Positions 29,321 to 48,100 of a stretch of DNA of 64,000 nucleotides are shown piece by piece. Numbering within the stretch: position 1 is the stretch's first letter; each line of letters starts with the position of its first letter. The notes under the pieces are model-generated. The model did no database searches, was not told where the DNA came from, and saw nothing but the letters and a program-made list of their open reading frames with translations. Source of the DNA: Ailurus styani (lineage: Eukaryota > Chordata > Mammalia > Carnivora > Ailuridae). Both the position numbers and the translations under genes were made by a program. The DNA lies in assembly GCA_002007465.1 (NCBI GenBank), contig LNAC01000032.1:4929242-4993241 (forward strand), in the 5' to 3' direction.

Positions 29321-30085
29321 TCTCAAACTTTGAGTTACCATCTGGAGTTCTTACAGAAAAAAAAAACCCAAAACTTTAAACTAAAAAGTAGTTCACATAT
29401 TCAACCTTACGGAAGTTTAGAAACACTAGCAAAAATTTGTTAAATCTAACAAATGTATATACTTCAAAAAATAAGAAATTTATCAATCTGCAAACTCAAA
29501 ATAACGGAAACAGGCCATGATCCTCAATGAATATGCTGCACCATTAAGTGAACGTTTTCTGGGAAACTTGATGATGGACAGATCAAGCTGACAACACCTG
29601 AACTCACTAAACACCCTTAACATCGTTAAGAATGAAACAAAGCAGACAGTATAGCCCTCATGCTGCATATGAAGAACTAAGATTATTTCATCACCACTTA
29701 TGAAGCATTTCTGCCAATATATACATACATGTATACACACATAACTTGTTTAAATCTCTTAATGCCAGTATACAAAAGACAGTTGGGATAGAGGAATAAG
29801 GTGAACAAAACGAGCGTGCAATCAACCAAATCCAGAATGCGGGAAATTCTATAGAGCAAATGATACAGTCTGTTTTAACAATAAATTCATTAAAAAGAGA
29901 GGGGGAACCATTATAAATAAAAAGAGGCTTACGAATCATATAATTTATCTTCCAAACTAGGATGCTTTTGAAAATGAAAGGAAGTTCTACTTTTTTTTTA
30001 AAGGAAGTTCTATGAATAATTATGCTAGACAACAGGCATGAGCTGGGACCACTTAAAGGTCTCAAATACAATGTATGGGCTTTCA
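29321..30085. other. Intron 6 segment: no recognised feature
   Basis: AT-rich sequence without repeat boundaries that I can place. Open stretches on the minus strand show no recognisable protein. Confidence 0.45.
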
Positions 30086-30089
30086 TGTT

Positions 30090-30470
30090 GTCAATATCTT
30101 TTTATTTATTTATTATTATTATGAAACAGGATCCAATTAGGGAATCTGAACATGGTCTGAACATGAAATGATATTAAAGAATCACTTACATGACACTGTA
30201 ACTAGGTTTTGTAAAAAAAAAAAAAGTCCTTATCTGTTAGAGACGCACACTGAAATGTACGCGGGTGAGATGGTATCTGTGCTTTGCTTTAAAACTCTTG
30301 GTGGGGTGGCCGTGGGAGTAGGAAGTTTTAGGGGACATATGTGAAACAATATTGATAAAATGTTGGTAAGTACTGAAGTTACATAATGGGTCCATGAGGA
30401 TTCATTACACTGCACTCCTCCATTTATGCATGTTTAAAAATTTTTATAATATAATGTTAACTTAAAAAAT
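30090..30470 (+). repeat. Ancient L1-type 3' end-like repeat
   Basis: The text caatattgataaaatgttgg, aatgggtccatgaggattca and gcatgtttaaaaatttttat resembles the 3' end of ancient L1 or related elements. The family is not certain. Confidence 0.4.
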
Positions 30471-36955
<6,485 letters not shown>

Positions 36956-39900
36956 CTACACATCTGCATGATGGGAAATCATATTGAGTCTTGACAGGTG
37001 TATCCAATAAATTTTTTATAGGAGTATCTAGTAATTTGGAAGGTGACTCTAAAAAATTATTGAGAACAGAGCCAGCTGTTCTTTTGGTTGGTGTCTTTTC
37101 TGAAGAAGGAGTTGCTTGCTGTTCTAAAGTTTGTGTGTGGCTATCAAGTTCTGCAGCTGTGGTCTGTCTAGTTAAAACTGTGACTGGCCCTGACATTTCA
37201 ACTTTTACTTGCTTCTGTGATTTGAGAGCTAGAGCCTTATGGTCAAATAACGATTTGACCTGAAACTGCTTCAGATGTTGCTCCATGGTCTCAAGGATGC
37301 TCCTTTGCTGCACATTATCACAACTTGGGGGTGGAATCTCTTGCTTAGTTATCTTTTTCCACGTTTTGTTTTCTGGCTGTGCCGACATGGGGCGCATACA
37401 GGTATGGGGCTTGGATCCAGGTTCAACCTTAATTGTCCTGTGCACCTGACTATGACAAGACTCAGTTTGGGGGTGTTGTGTTTGCTGCTGCTCTTGCTTT
37501 TGTAAGAGGTGCCACCTTAGAGCAGCATGCTTTTGAAGGTCCTTCTGGGGAGGGGTCTGAATGTGACTTCCTCCCTGGTCAGACACAGGGAAAGCATTTG
37601 CTTGGTTTTGCATCAGGTACCTTTGCTGAGAAAGTTGTGCTGCTTGCTGGCCAGACACGTCTTGGTTTCTACTTCTATATCCCTGTAGAACTGAAGCTTG
37701 TTGAGGCTTCTGCTCTTGTTCTTGAAAGCACCTATGAAGAACGTCTTGCTTTGGAGTCACATTATTTGGAAAATATTGCCTGTGATGCAAGTTTTGGGTC
37801 TTGTTTCCTGCAAAGAGTTCAGAATTTATAGTCTGTTCTTTATTTTCTGGAACTAGGTGTGTATCGTTTGAACAAGAAATCTGTAGTCTGCTTGCATTTG
37901 ATTTCAAGATCTGACCATAGGGGGAATTTCTACTATTCATATTCTGTATTTGCTCCAATCCCATTTGAGTAGTACGAGTCTGGAACTCACTTGATTTCAA
38001 ATACTGATTTTCACCACGGAAACATTCTTCCACTTTAATCTGGCTAAAGAATGATCCTTCTCTTTGCTGATCGTTGTTGCCTTGGGGATGAGAAAAAGTC
38101 TGGGGCATTTGTTCTTTATTCTTCATTTGTAATTTTTGCTGCTGCTGCTGCTGCTGGTTTTGAGAGATAAGTGAATTCTGGGGTGGTTGTGTTTGTGTTT
38201 GTGCTGCCTGCTTATGAGGCTTGTGTTGTAAAAGGTGTGAGTTTGAGAATGGCTCAGTCTCTGAAGCCTGCTGATTCAAGTGCTGTTTTAATGATGTGGG
38301 TATGAGTTTCTCAGTTTGGGAATCTGGTCTTTGTTCAAAATAAAACCTGTGGGTGCACAAAGACTGCATGTGAGCTTTGGATGAAGGGTCTGTCTTGGAG
38401 AAGTGCACCTGGAGTGAAGATTTTTGGAACTGGAGCTGCTGGTCCACTGTACCTTGAGACTGCCCTCGATTCATCTCACCTTGGTACCTTTGTGGCCTCT
38501 GCTCTGGCTGCATTATTTTCTGGATGTAAGCCTGCCCTGGGAGACCCCCAGGCAGGCTGGAATTTCCAGTGTATTGTTTGGAGGTCATTTGATTGGCGGG
38601 GTTGGACTGATACTGAAGAACTGACCGCAGTGATGCCTCATGACATTTTGCGTGGGATTCTGCTTGATGAAAGTGAGGGGGCTTCAATTCAATCCACCCC
38701 GGTTTCAGATAGGGCTGTGCTGGGAGCACAAGACCTCGTGTTTGTTCCTTGTCTCGACCCTTCGGAATATCTTGCTCTTTGTGTCCCATTAACTGCTGGC
38801 AGTGGTCTTGTGGATCTCCACTGCTACCAAGCATTGGTGGGTTATGCATGATGTGTTCTGATATCTGTCTTGCTTTCTCAGAACATGCTGGAACTGTCAT
38901 CGTCCCTGGAGTCTGGATGTCATTCTGGTTAACACAATTATTCTGAGGCCTTTCTGGAAGCATCAGGGAGTGGCTGGATGCACGCGTAGATGGATTTGGA
39001 CTCAGGGATGGCTGTGTCTCGGGCTGACCCTCTATTTTCACTTCCTTTAAAAGAGCTGTGTTACTTTGGTTGGGGTAGTGATGGTGTTCTTCCAAAACCC
39101 CATCGTTCAGAGTGTTTTTTCCTTCTGAAGGAAGCTGAGAAACCTCTGGAAGAGGAGGAGGGGGAGAAAGAAGCAATTGTGATGGTGGTGGTGGTGTGGA
39201 AGGGGCAGAAAAGGAATCCTTAGTGAACACTGAGCTTTGCTTGAAGTAAGCACCATTTGTTTCATTTTGCTTTAAATACCGTTCAGAGCTGCCACCAGAA
39301 GCCTGCACATTGCTGCTGGAATCTGAACACGATTCTTCACCAGACACCAGCTCTGTGGTTCCTTGGATGGTACTGTTTTCGGCATGCGACAGGCATCTGT
39401 CGAAAACTGATTTTTGCTTTTCTGGTTTCTGAAAGGGACAGGTCCCTATCACTGCAGCTGTCTTACTGGCTTTGTCAGCATCACAGGCCTCAGTCACCAC
39501 TGCAACTGGCTCGGGAGGCAGCTCAGAGTTCGAGGTCTGTGGGACATTGATCTGCCCTGAGGTATGCGATGGGTGAGTGATCTCACAGGACAACTCATTA
39601 GTAGCCTGACTGTTAATGGCATGTATGTGAGATGTGGTTTTCTGCACCGCAACGGAAACACAATCTGGATAATATTGAGACAGTGTTTTTTCCAGGAGTT
39701 CACCGTGTGTGTTTTCCATGGAAGAGGCAGAAACTGTAGCACCATTAGGCATTAGCACTGCCTTGTTTTTAAGAAGTAATACAATATTCTTGTCATGGTA
39801 GTTAGCATTTTTCTCTTCCTGCTCATTCAGAATCTGAAGCTCTGGTTTTTCAGACCTGTTGCAGTTGTGTGTTGAAAAACTGATGAAATTTTTAACTGCA

Positions 39901-40425
39901 TTTTCTTGGGCTACAGAGCTCACAGATTCTCTCTTATCACTCAAAGCGGAGACATTCAGTTGACTGCTGCCTTTGCCTGGATTTCTTTCTTGGCTTTCCC
40001 CGAAGTTATTTCTTTCTCCATTAGCCTTTTGGTCTTGTCTCAATTTCTTGTTCTGATGAAGCCCAGAGAGAGAAGGTTCACTAACTGTGCGCTTTATTCC
40101 TCCATTTTGCAAGCACCTGGAATACCCTCTACCTTCTTGTATAAAGTCCGGACTCACGCGACTATTCTGACTTCTCTTCATAGGGGGTATTCCATAGTAA
40201 CTTTTGAAAGACTGCCACTTGGTGTCTCCATTTACTTCTGGATAAGGTCGCTCAGTTAATGGGCTTCCATTCTGGAGCTTTAGAACCAGAGGTTCTGTCT
40301 GGCATATGGGAGAAGGAGATGGTGTCAGGAATGGACTTAGTCTGTTGCCCTCAACATGGTTGGTTCTATCCTGTTCCATCAGGCTTGCTTCGGGGCCATC
40401 CACGAGGCTGCCCTCTGAATGAATT
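36956..40425 (-). CDS. TET2: TET2 exon 3: 5' UTR tail and N-terminal 1141 residues
   Basis: The exon starts after a pyrimidine-rich ctttag acceptor at 40426-40431 and ends at a GTAAGTG donor. I place the start at the ATG at 40379-40377 ([11 protein letters not shown]), the usual TET2 start. A reading frame open back to a GTG at 40403 exists but has no ATG. Residues 1-1141 form the low-complexity, Ser/Gln/Pro-rich N-terminal half, which has no enzymatic fold. Visible landmarks are a Pro-rich run (SPPPPLPEV), a seven-Gln tract from CAG codons near 38138-38158, a Gln-rich stretch, and the C-terminal [20 protein letters not shown] followed by PSCRC, where the Cys-rich domain begins. The length is close to the human exon. 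Differences I notice are an extra Leu in the VLLLKN segment and a shortened ACDADKASK segment. The last codon is split: one G here, AG in exon 4. Confidence 0.97.
40379..40399 (-). promoter_or_regulatory. Six-codon upstream ORF overlapping the TET2 start codon
   Basis: An ATG at 40399-40397 opens a frame of six codons (M-A-P-K-Q-A) that ends in TGA at 40381-40379. The final A of this TGA is the A of the TET2 ATG, giving the overlap TGATG. It lies within exon 3, so every transcript containing exon 3 carries it. Both ATGs have G at +4 and no purine at -3. Such an overlap could allow termination-reinitiation or lower translation of the main frame. That effect is inference; the ORF itself is seen directly. 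Confidence 0.6.
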
Positions 40426-40739
40426 CTAAAGAACAGGGAAACAGAAATTGAAGTGCATTAATACCTATTAGCACCAATAATAAATCTGGGAGAATAATCA
40501 TGGCATTAACGATACTGGAATTCCTAGACATAGCAAACGGAGATACTCATTTTCATGTTTCAGAGTGAAAACCAAGAGCTACTCAGGAACTGATTATTCT
40601 TGTCTTTCGAGCAACTCTCAAATATTTATGGTCGTGGAGAAGAAATATGATCAAAATCACCAGCTAATGTGGGAAGTTCATACTTTATTAGTAAATATAA
40701 TCAACTTCCTTCCCAAATAATTATTTTTGTCAAAATGCT

Positions 40740-41870
40740 GAGGACAATAAAGATTACCTCCTTTCTTCCTTCTCTAGTATCTTACACATCCAATCACTTG
40801 CTAAGGTCTATCAATTCCAATTCCTATATGTTCCTTGAATTATCCCCACTGGTACTTGGTAGCCAGACCTACATTATTTTGCTTCATTACTTGTTACAGT
40901 AGCTTTTTAGAGGGTTTCTTCCCCAGCCCAGTCTGTCCTCTCTCTAGTCCTTCAAGGGTCCTTCAAATTGTTACCAAAGGAAATGTTCTCAATGCAAATC
41001 TGATGTCATATCCTCCTTAACACGCTTTCCTGGCTCCATATTGCCTGTTTTAGTGGTTCTCAAACTCTTTCACCCACATGCCTGAAAGACAAGGCATGCT
41101 CCCTTTAGTGTTAATATTCCAGGAAATGGAATGGGGTGAGAAGTGTCATTTCAACAAGATGGGACCGGGGAGGAAGACAAACCATGAGAGACTCTTAATT
41201 TCAGGAAACAAACTGAGGGTTTCTGGAGTGAAGGGGGGGTGGGAGGGATGGGGTGGCTGGGTGATGGACATTGGGGAGGGTATGTGCTATGGTGAGTGCT
41301 GTGAATTGTGTTAAGACTGATCAATCACAGACCTGTACCCCTGAAACAAATAATACATTATATGATTTTTAAAAAAAGTTTATAAAATACCATTTTCTAG
41401 GTGATTCTATGTCTTCCTCCATAAGGGCTGGCTGCCCACTTCTACTGAGAATTCCTACCTGATCCAGTGTTTTTTCCTAGGCAGATTTCTGTTCTCTCCT
41501 ATTTCCTCTCAGAGCTTATACTCCAAATACAACAACAGTTTATAAATACCCAAACATGGTAAATGGTTTCAGATTTCCGTGCTGTTGTTTTGTTGGCCTA
41601 GAATGCCTTCTTAGTCCCCTGATTTGCCCAGTGTCTCCTGTGCGTCTCTCTGAAACAGTCTCAGGTATCACTTCCCTTACGATGCCTTCTTTGATTTTCC
41701 AAGAGAGTTAATCACTCCCATTTCTGTGTTATTTCTATATCTTGTATATGGTTTGCTGCTGAACATATCATACTCAATTTTATTTTGTTTACTCACTAGA
41801 CTGTGAACTTCTTAATACTCTACTCTGTTTTTGTGTTTAGTATAGAGTGAATCAGTTTCACAAAATTGAT
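40740..41870 (+). mobile_element. Ancient L2-like element, interrupted by an L1 3' end
   Basis: The right part matches the usual L2 3' region (ttggcctagaatgccttctt, cttacgatgccttctttgat, ctcactagactgtgaacttc). The left part (40740-41090) is compatible with the preceding L2 body. A carnivore L1 3' end at about 41150-41380 interrupts it. Confidence 0.55.
41150..41380 (+). mobile_element. Carnivore L1 3' end, sense, 5' truncated
   Basis: Contains accatgagagactcttaatt, aggaaacaaactgagggttt, gggtgatggacattggggag and cctgtacccctgaaacaaat, then atacattatatgatttttaaaa. This is the standard sense carnivore L1 3' UTR and tail. Confidence 0.88.
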
Positions 41871-42417
41871 ATAAATTTGCTCATCTTGCAATCATTTCTT
41901 CATTCAATCATTAATTCAAATATTTTTGAGGCCAGTACTGATGGAGATTTCAAAATCCAAATGATTGGAGTCAGGGAGAAATGGGCACTAAAAAACATAA
42001 ATAATCCATCATATAAAGTGAGGGCTGCCCCATTCATGGCACAGTCATGTTTTATTTTCCCACAGTTTTTCTCATCACATTTATTTTAAGGATGTAAGTA
42101 AAAAATCTAGGCTATTTTCCTTTTGGGCTATAAAAAACTATTAAAATAGCCATTGCTTATTAACCAAGACAAGTGAAAAAGAGGAAGAAATAAGATATAA
42201 ACATTGGAAAGCCACAATAAAGTTATCATTTACAGATAATAAGATGGTATGTATACTGGTCAACCAAGAGAATCAACTGATAAACTGTTAAATTTATGAG
42301 AAAAGTACCTGAGTAAGAAAATCAGTAGCTTTGATATATAAAAGCAACAACCAGTCAGAAGCTTTAGTGGAATAAAATACTGTAACAGAAAAAAATATTC
42401 TTAAAACACTAGGAATA

Positions 42418-42627
42418 GGGCGCCTGGGTGGCTCAGTGGGTTAAAGCCGCTGCCTTCGGCTCAGGTCATGATCCCAGGGTCCTGGGATCGAGGCCCACAT
42501 CGGGGTCTCTGCTCAGCAGGGAGCCTGCTTCCTCCTCTCTCCTCTCTCTCTGCCTGCCTGTCTGCCTACTTGTAATCTCTCTCTCTCTGTGTCAAATGAA
42601 TAAATAAAATCTTAAAAAAAAACCAAA
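42418..42627 (+). mobile_element. Young CAN-SINE with 15-bp duplication
   Basis: Head gggcgcctgggtggctcagt, complete body and tail. The duplication aaaacactaggaata is exact at 42403-42417 and 42628-42642. Confidence 0.97.
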
Positions 42628-43016
42628 AAAACACTAGGAATAAATTTAAAAAGAAATGTGGAAGGACTACTTAAATAAATCTTTAAGACAGTACTGACAG
42701 GTACACAAAAGCAAAACAAGTAGAAAGGTATACTATGTTCTTGGGTAGCTGTCAAGTAAATTTATTAATTTAATATATTCTCAATAAAAACACTAGCAGA
42801 ATGTTGTGAAGAATGAAAGAACCTGACTCTAAATTCATGTGGAAAAATAAACAAACTGCATAACCAGGAATAACCTGAAAAAGAATTGTAAAGGGGCCTG
42901 GGCAGGGCAGTAACCAAATTAAAAGACACTAAAAAGGAACAAAGGCTACTGTACTTAACACAGCTTGTACTTGCAAATCAGTAAATAAAAGAGTGTTAAT
43001 AAGACCAATGAAATAG

Positions 43017-43212
43017 GGGCGCCTGGGTGGCTCAGTGTGTTAAAGCCTCTGCCTTCGGCTCAGGTCATGATCTCAGGGTCCTGGGATCAAGCCCCACATG
43101 GACTCCCCGCTCAGCAGGGAGCCTGCTTCCTCCTCTTTCTCTGCCTGCCTCTCTGCCTACTTGTGATTTCTCTCTCTGTGTCAAATAAATAAATAAAATC
43201 TTAAAAAAAAAA
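43017..43212 (+). mobile_element. Young CAN-SINE with 16-bp duplication
   Basis: Same subfamily with head gggcgcctgggtggctcagt. The duplication aagaccaatgaaatag is exact at 43001-43016 and 43213-43228. Confidence 0.97.
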
Positions 43213-44106
43213 AAGACCAATGAAATAGAACAGAATGCCCAGAAATCCATCCTAACACACAGAAATGTGGCATCCTGACGGCACTGCAAATCAATATGAT
43301 ACAGAAACTGGATAGTCTTCTGAAAAAAATGATAAAGTTAGATTTGCCCCTAACATCTTATAGCAAAATGAATTTTAGATGGATTTAACACTTAAATATG
43401 TAAGACAAAACTCTAAAAAATCTAAAACAGTCTGAGAAAACTTTAAAAAAAAATAATCTAATGACTGGGTAAGTTCTTTATGACACAAAATCTAGAAGCC
43501 ATAAAAATTAAGAAAATTCAGTAAAATTTATGCATGCAAAAATAAACCCGTAAGTAAAGTTAAAAATCACATAAAACTTTTCTTAATATACAGAACTCTG
43601 ACAAACTGACAAGGGAAAAACCAATCATTGAATAGAAAAATGAGCAAAGGACATGGACAGTTCACAGAAAACGAAATGCAAATGGCCCTTAAATGTTTAA
43701 AAAGATGTCTAGTATCACTCATAAAAAGAAATGTAAATTAAAACCTCAGCAAGATAGTTTTTTTTTTCTCAAATTGGCAAAGATCAAAAAGTTTGATAGT
43801 ACAAGATGTTGGCAAGCACATGGGGAAACGGACATTCCCTTATGTGGTTCATGGGAGTGAAAACGAGTACAAATACCATGGAGGACAATTTAGTAATAAT
43901 CTACAGAGTTTCAAAGAAACTTTGACACTTCAGTTTTAAGAAGTTATCTAACAAATATACTCATATGTATGTTAAGTGATGTATGAACAATCTTTTGTAA
44001 TAGTAAATGGTTGAAAACAACCTACATTTTCAGGTGTAAGAATTTCTAAGTAATTAAATGAAAAACAGCAAGCTGCAGAACAGTATGTATAAGAATGCTA
44101 CAACCT

Positions 44107-44290
44107 GGGGGCACCTGGGTGGCTCAGTCAGTTAAGTGTCTGACTTTGGCTTTGGTCCTGGTCTCAGGGTCAAGCGTGGGGCTTCATACTCAATGCAGAG
44201 TCTACTTCTCCCTCTTTCCCCCTCGACCCCTCCCTTGCTTGTGGTCTCTGGCTCTCTTTCTCTCAAATAAGTAAATAAAATCCTTTTAAA
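44107..44290 (+). mobile_element. Older CAN-SINE with 11-bp duplication
   Basis: Head gggcacctgggtggctcagt and the variant cagttaagtgtctgactttg. The duplication aatgctacaac lies at 44094-44104 and 44291-44301. Confidence 0.95.
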
Positions 44291-44480
44291 AATGCTACAA
44301 CTGTGCGTTTAAAAAATAAATATAAAATCAGCTCTGGGTGAATATACAACACAACTGTAGTAATATTTTGCATCCAGAAAAAAGAATGGAGAGTCTAGAG
44401 AATAGCACTGGGAAGGAATAGTACTTGGAAGCACTTTTTTTAATTGTATTTGTAACATTTAGGCATGTATATTACTTAAT

Positions 44481-44673
44481 TAGTAAATAAAACTTAAACC
44501 GCAAAGTCACAATTTCTATTGGACAAAGAAAACAATGGAGCAAAGTGATTTCTTTATTTCTGCCAGACCAACTTCCTACAAACGTTAAGAGATGGGTTAG
44601 ATGTGCATAGTCACTAGTTACATATGGCTACGGGGCCCTTTAAATGTGAGCACAGAGGAAGATGTGCCATAAG
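44481..44673. other. Intron 2 segment, no recognised feature
   Basis: Short AT-rich stretch between the L1 fragment and the duplicated block. Confidence 0.4.
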
Positions 44674-44909
44674 TGTAAATACGCATTGGACTTCAAAGAC
44701 GTTAGTGTGGACAAAAACAAAACAAAAGAAAACAAACGACAACCATAAAATAACTTGATTTTAAAAAATATTTATTGCATGTCGAAATAANATGTAAATA
44801 CGCATTGGACTTCAAAGACGTTAGTGTGGACAAAAACAAAACAAAAGAAAACAAACGACAACCATAAAATAACTTGATTTTAAAAAATATTTATTGCATG
44901 TCGAAATAA
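44674..44909. repeat. Exact 117-bp direct duplication around a single N (assembly join)
   Basis: Positions 44674-44790 and 44793-44909 are identical base for base. The only ambiguous base of the window, N, is at 44791. This is what results when two contigs whose ends overlap are placed end to end with a gap symbol instead of being merged. Confidence 0.93.
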
Positions 44910-45071
44910 TACTATTTTGGATATTTTAAATAAAATATGTCATTAAAGTCATTTCATTTGCTCCTAAATTTTTAGTGTAAGTACTGGAAAATTTTAGATT
45001 TCATATATGGCTTATGCTGTATTTCTATTGTACAGCTCTGAGCTAGACCAATACCTTTTGAACATCAATAA

Positions 45072-45101
45072 TCCTTAATAATAATAATAATAATAATAAA
45101 A
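45072..45101. repeat. (TAA)n microsatellite
   Basis: Eight or nine TAA units. Confidence 0.9.
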
Positions 45102-48100
45102 CTTTAGGTTCTGGAATAATGAATGAAAACTGATTTGTAATCTTTAACGTAGGGGTTTCTGCAAAATCAGGGTCACTACCACTTTTCAAAAATTAAGGAG
45201 CACAGAAATAAGGCTAGATAAATTCTTTAGGGACCAGGTCAATTAGCCTTTCAAATACTAAAACAAAAAATGCTTTCTTTTGGCAACTGTAAAATCATTT
45301 CACACTCATATGAATCAAAAAGTATTTACATGTACACACACATGTACGTTTATGTTATGTTATATATTATAAAAAACTTGCAGGCTCCATGTACAATATA
45401 TATTGTTCAACTTAATTTTCTAGATATAAAATACTGTAAGTATTTAACACATTATTCTCTATTATGATCCGTTCCACATAATTTGGACATTCTTTAAAGT
45501 GTCAAGGGCAGAATTACAATAGATGGAGTTTGCAAATCTTTTATGAGCATAATAGCTCCAAAGAACAAATGAAGGTGACTTAAAATGAAATTCATTTCAA
45601 TATGGAGCTTTACACACAATAGCCATCTTTAAATACTAATTTAAACTATTAACAGAACTATTCTGTGACAGCGATTTCCTTACTGAGTACAACCATTGGA
45701 ATGTGAAAAGCTAAAGGGTTAACTTTTTTAAAGAGAGCAGGAAAATTACGTATTATCTTTTTATTTTAGGATGAGGATAATTTTTTTGAGGATTACTTAT
45801 AACTGGTTTATGAATCTGATTCAGAAAATTTAAACCAATAAAGTGCCATTGTAGAGGAAGAAAAAATATTTTATGCAATTTCAATATATTCTAAACCACA
45901 CTTTTTGTGTATATATCCCAGAATATACATGACCCAGTAATCTAGTTGTACAGCATACTTTTAATTTCATACTGACACTGGTAATTTTATACTGACACTG
46001 AGAAGCATTATTTATTTTTAATAAAAGGAAGAAATAAAGAAATGAGACCTGTTCATCTTCCTCATTGTAGAAATATTTAAAAAAGCATTGCACTATCATC
46101 TTTACAGTGTCATTTAGGTAGTTTTCCCAAGTTTATAAAAGTCAATAATATATATATAAAAGAAAAAATCCAAGATAATTTTTTGTAGGTATCTATGTGC
46201 TGATCAGTAAAATTAGTTAATAGGTTGTTTTTACAAGTCTAGGGGAAAAAAACGAAACTTTTTCTGAAGTTAAACTGTTTTTTGAATGAATGTAAATTTT
46301 TGTTATAGACATTTTTGTGTGACATTCCTTTTGCTTTTCAGATACTAGGAATAGAAATTGTTTTTATTCATTCATATCTGCTCTTATAAGTGATATCAGA
46401 AATATTTTGAATTCTCATAGCTGAGTGTTTTGAGATTGAGATTAAATATCCTTTATTTTGTCCTATACTAGAGAACACTTAATTACTATAATGTACAGTA
46501 CCAATCGGGATACTATTTCCTTGGGCGATTGAATATTCAAATGTTTTTTAAAGTAATGCTAGCTCTTGGAGGTTTGTGTGTGGTAATTTATGCCAAATAA
46601 AATTGTACGTATAAAAATCAGGAGAGAGAATTTTTATTTTAGGAGTCTCAATTTTTCACTAGAGATATGACTCACCTAAGAGGATACTGTCTGATCAAAA
46701 TTAAGGCAATTTCCCCCCTGAAATTGTTATGAAGTTTATATGCAAGAGTATAGGGAGAAGAGCTTTTAGTAAACCTGGTAAGGATGACAGGTTAGGCTTA
46801 CCTAGGAAATGTTTATCATGATGCCAATACTTCATGTTGCAGTAATTAGTTATAATTTAAAAATGAATAGCGAGCTTTTAACATATTCCTGAAGAGATGC
46901 TCTTATGGGTCATGGTTGATTTCAAGCTATCAACCTCCAGCTTACAAAATTCCTGAAAATTTTACAATCTGCTCTCACAAACTGTTACAAGCTGGTTCTA
47001 ACACACTACCATCAGAGCTACCCAAATATTAACAAATCACATTACTTTCTTTTCTTTTTTTAAAAAATGGAATGAAAGTTCCCTAAGATCAAGTACATGC
47101 CATATTACTTTGACAGTCTTCAATCCAGAGTCATACTGGACAACAAAAATCTTGTTCACAGAATTAGTGAATTGCATTTTAAACTTTTGGAAGGTTAAGA
47201 GATTTTACGGTGACATATCCAAAATGAATGATAATATGTGATGGTGATGGTGCTAATAATATATAAAACATTTCAGAGTGTAAGAATGGATCTAGTCCCA
47301 TTCTCTCACTTTGTAGATGTAAAAACTGAGCAATTTGCTTGAGGTTAGGGCATCAAAATAATCTCTCCCAAAAGGGCTAGACTGGTGGCTCCGTAACATC
47401 AAGAAAAATGTGTAATTCAGGGAATAGGTTTTATTTTATTACTAAATTCACTTTGCCCACATTTGAGTCTTTTTAGGATGAGGATGAAAAAATAAAGTAT
47501 TCTGATTAATGTCTGAAGGGATGTAACTATTAGCACAATTAAGGGCATTTTGCATGTATTTCAAGGTATCATGTCTTTGAATTGGAATAGAATAAAAAAG
47601 AAAATGTAAACATTTAGTACATGGAATTTGAAGTTGCCACAGTTATTCTGATCCCTTCTTTGCTACCTTTCCAGACTACCTTTTCAATCAATGCTGGGCT
47701 GCTGATGATTTTTTCTCTAGGATATTTGAGGATAATTTCCTTGGTAATGTCACTGAGAGAATTAGAGCCCAACACTCATTAGTTCATTTGTGCGTTCAGT
47801 CAAGCATTAGTTGAATCCCTGCTCAGTGCAAGCGTTATGAAATAGAGCTAACACAAACATGTACAGAACCTGCACTGCACTGGACTGTGGTAAGGGAGTG
47901 TGACTGTTCAAGAGCCACAGGACTGCAGGAGAGAGGAAATATGCTCTTAGCTGTCAAGGTCTGCATACCATCAACTGAAATCTTTCCTGAAATTTAGCTT
48001 CATTCCCTCTTGCCTTAGTAAGAGACAAACAGATACCTCACTAAGTCAAAGTTAGTTTTAAATGGATAATAATCATTGTTCATCAAACATGTCTATCAAC

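Larger units (their letters stand above)
42180..44480 (+). mobile_element. Old sense L1 ORF2 3' fragment with three SINE insertions
   Basis: Decayed ORF2 text: atcatttacagataataaga, ctaaattcatgtggaaaaat, gaatagaaaaatgagcaaag and gatgttggcaagcacatggg. CAN-SINEs at 42418, 43017 and 44107 cut it into four pieces. No open frame of note remains. Confidence 0.7.

Noticed and set aside
37433..38851. Open reading frames on the plus strand (up to 156 codons) antisense to TET2 exon 3
   Set aside because: They are shadows of the long coding exon: codon bias on the minus strand suppresses stops opposite. No recognised domain and no promoter.
44674..44909. A genuine recent tandem duplication
   Set aside because: Exact identity together with the only N of the window at the junction makes an assembly artefact far more likely; reported as such.
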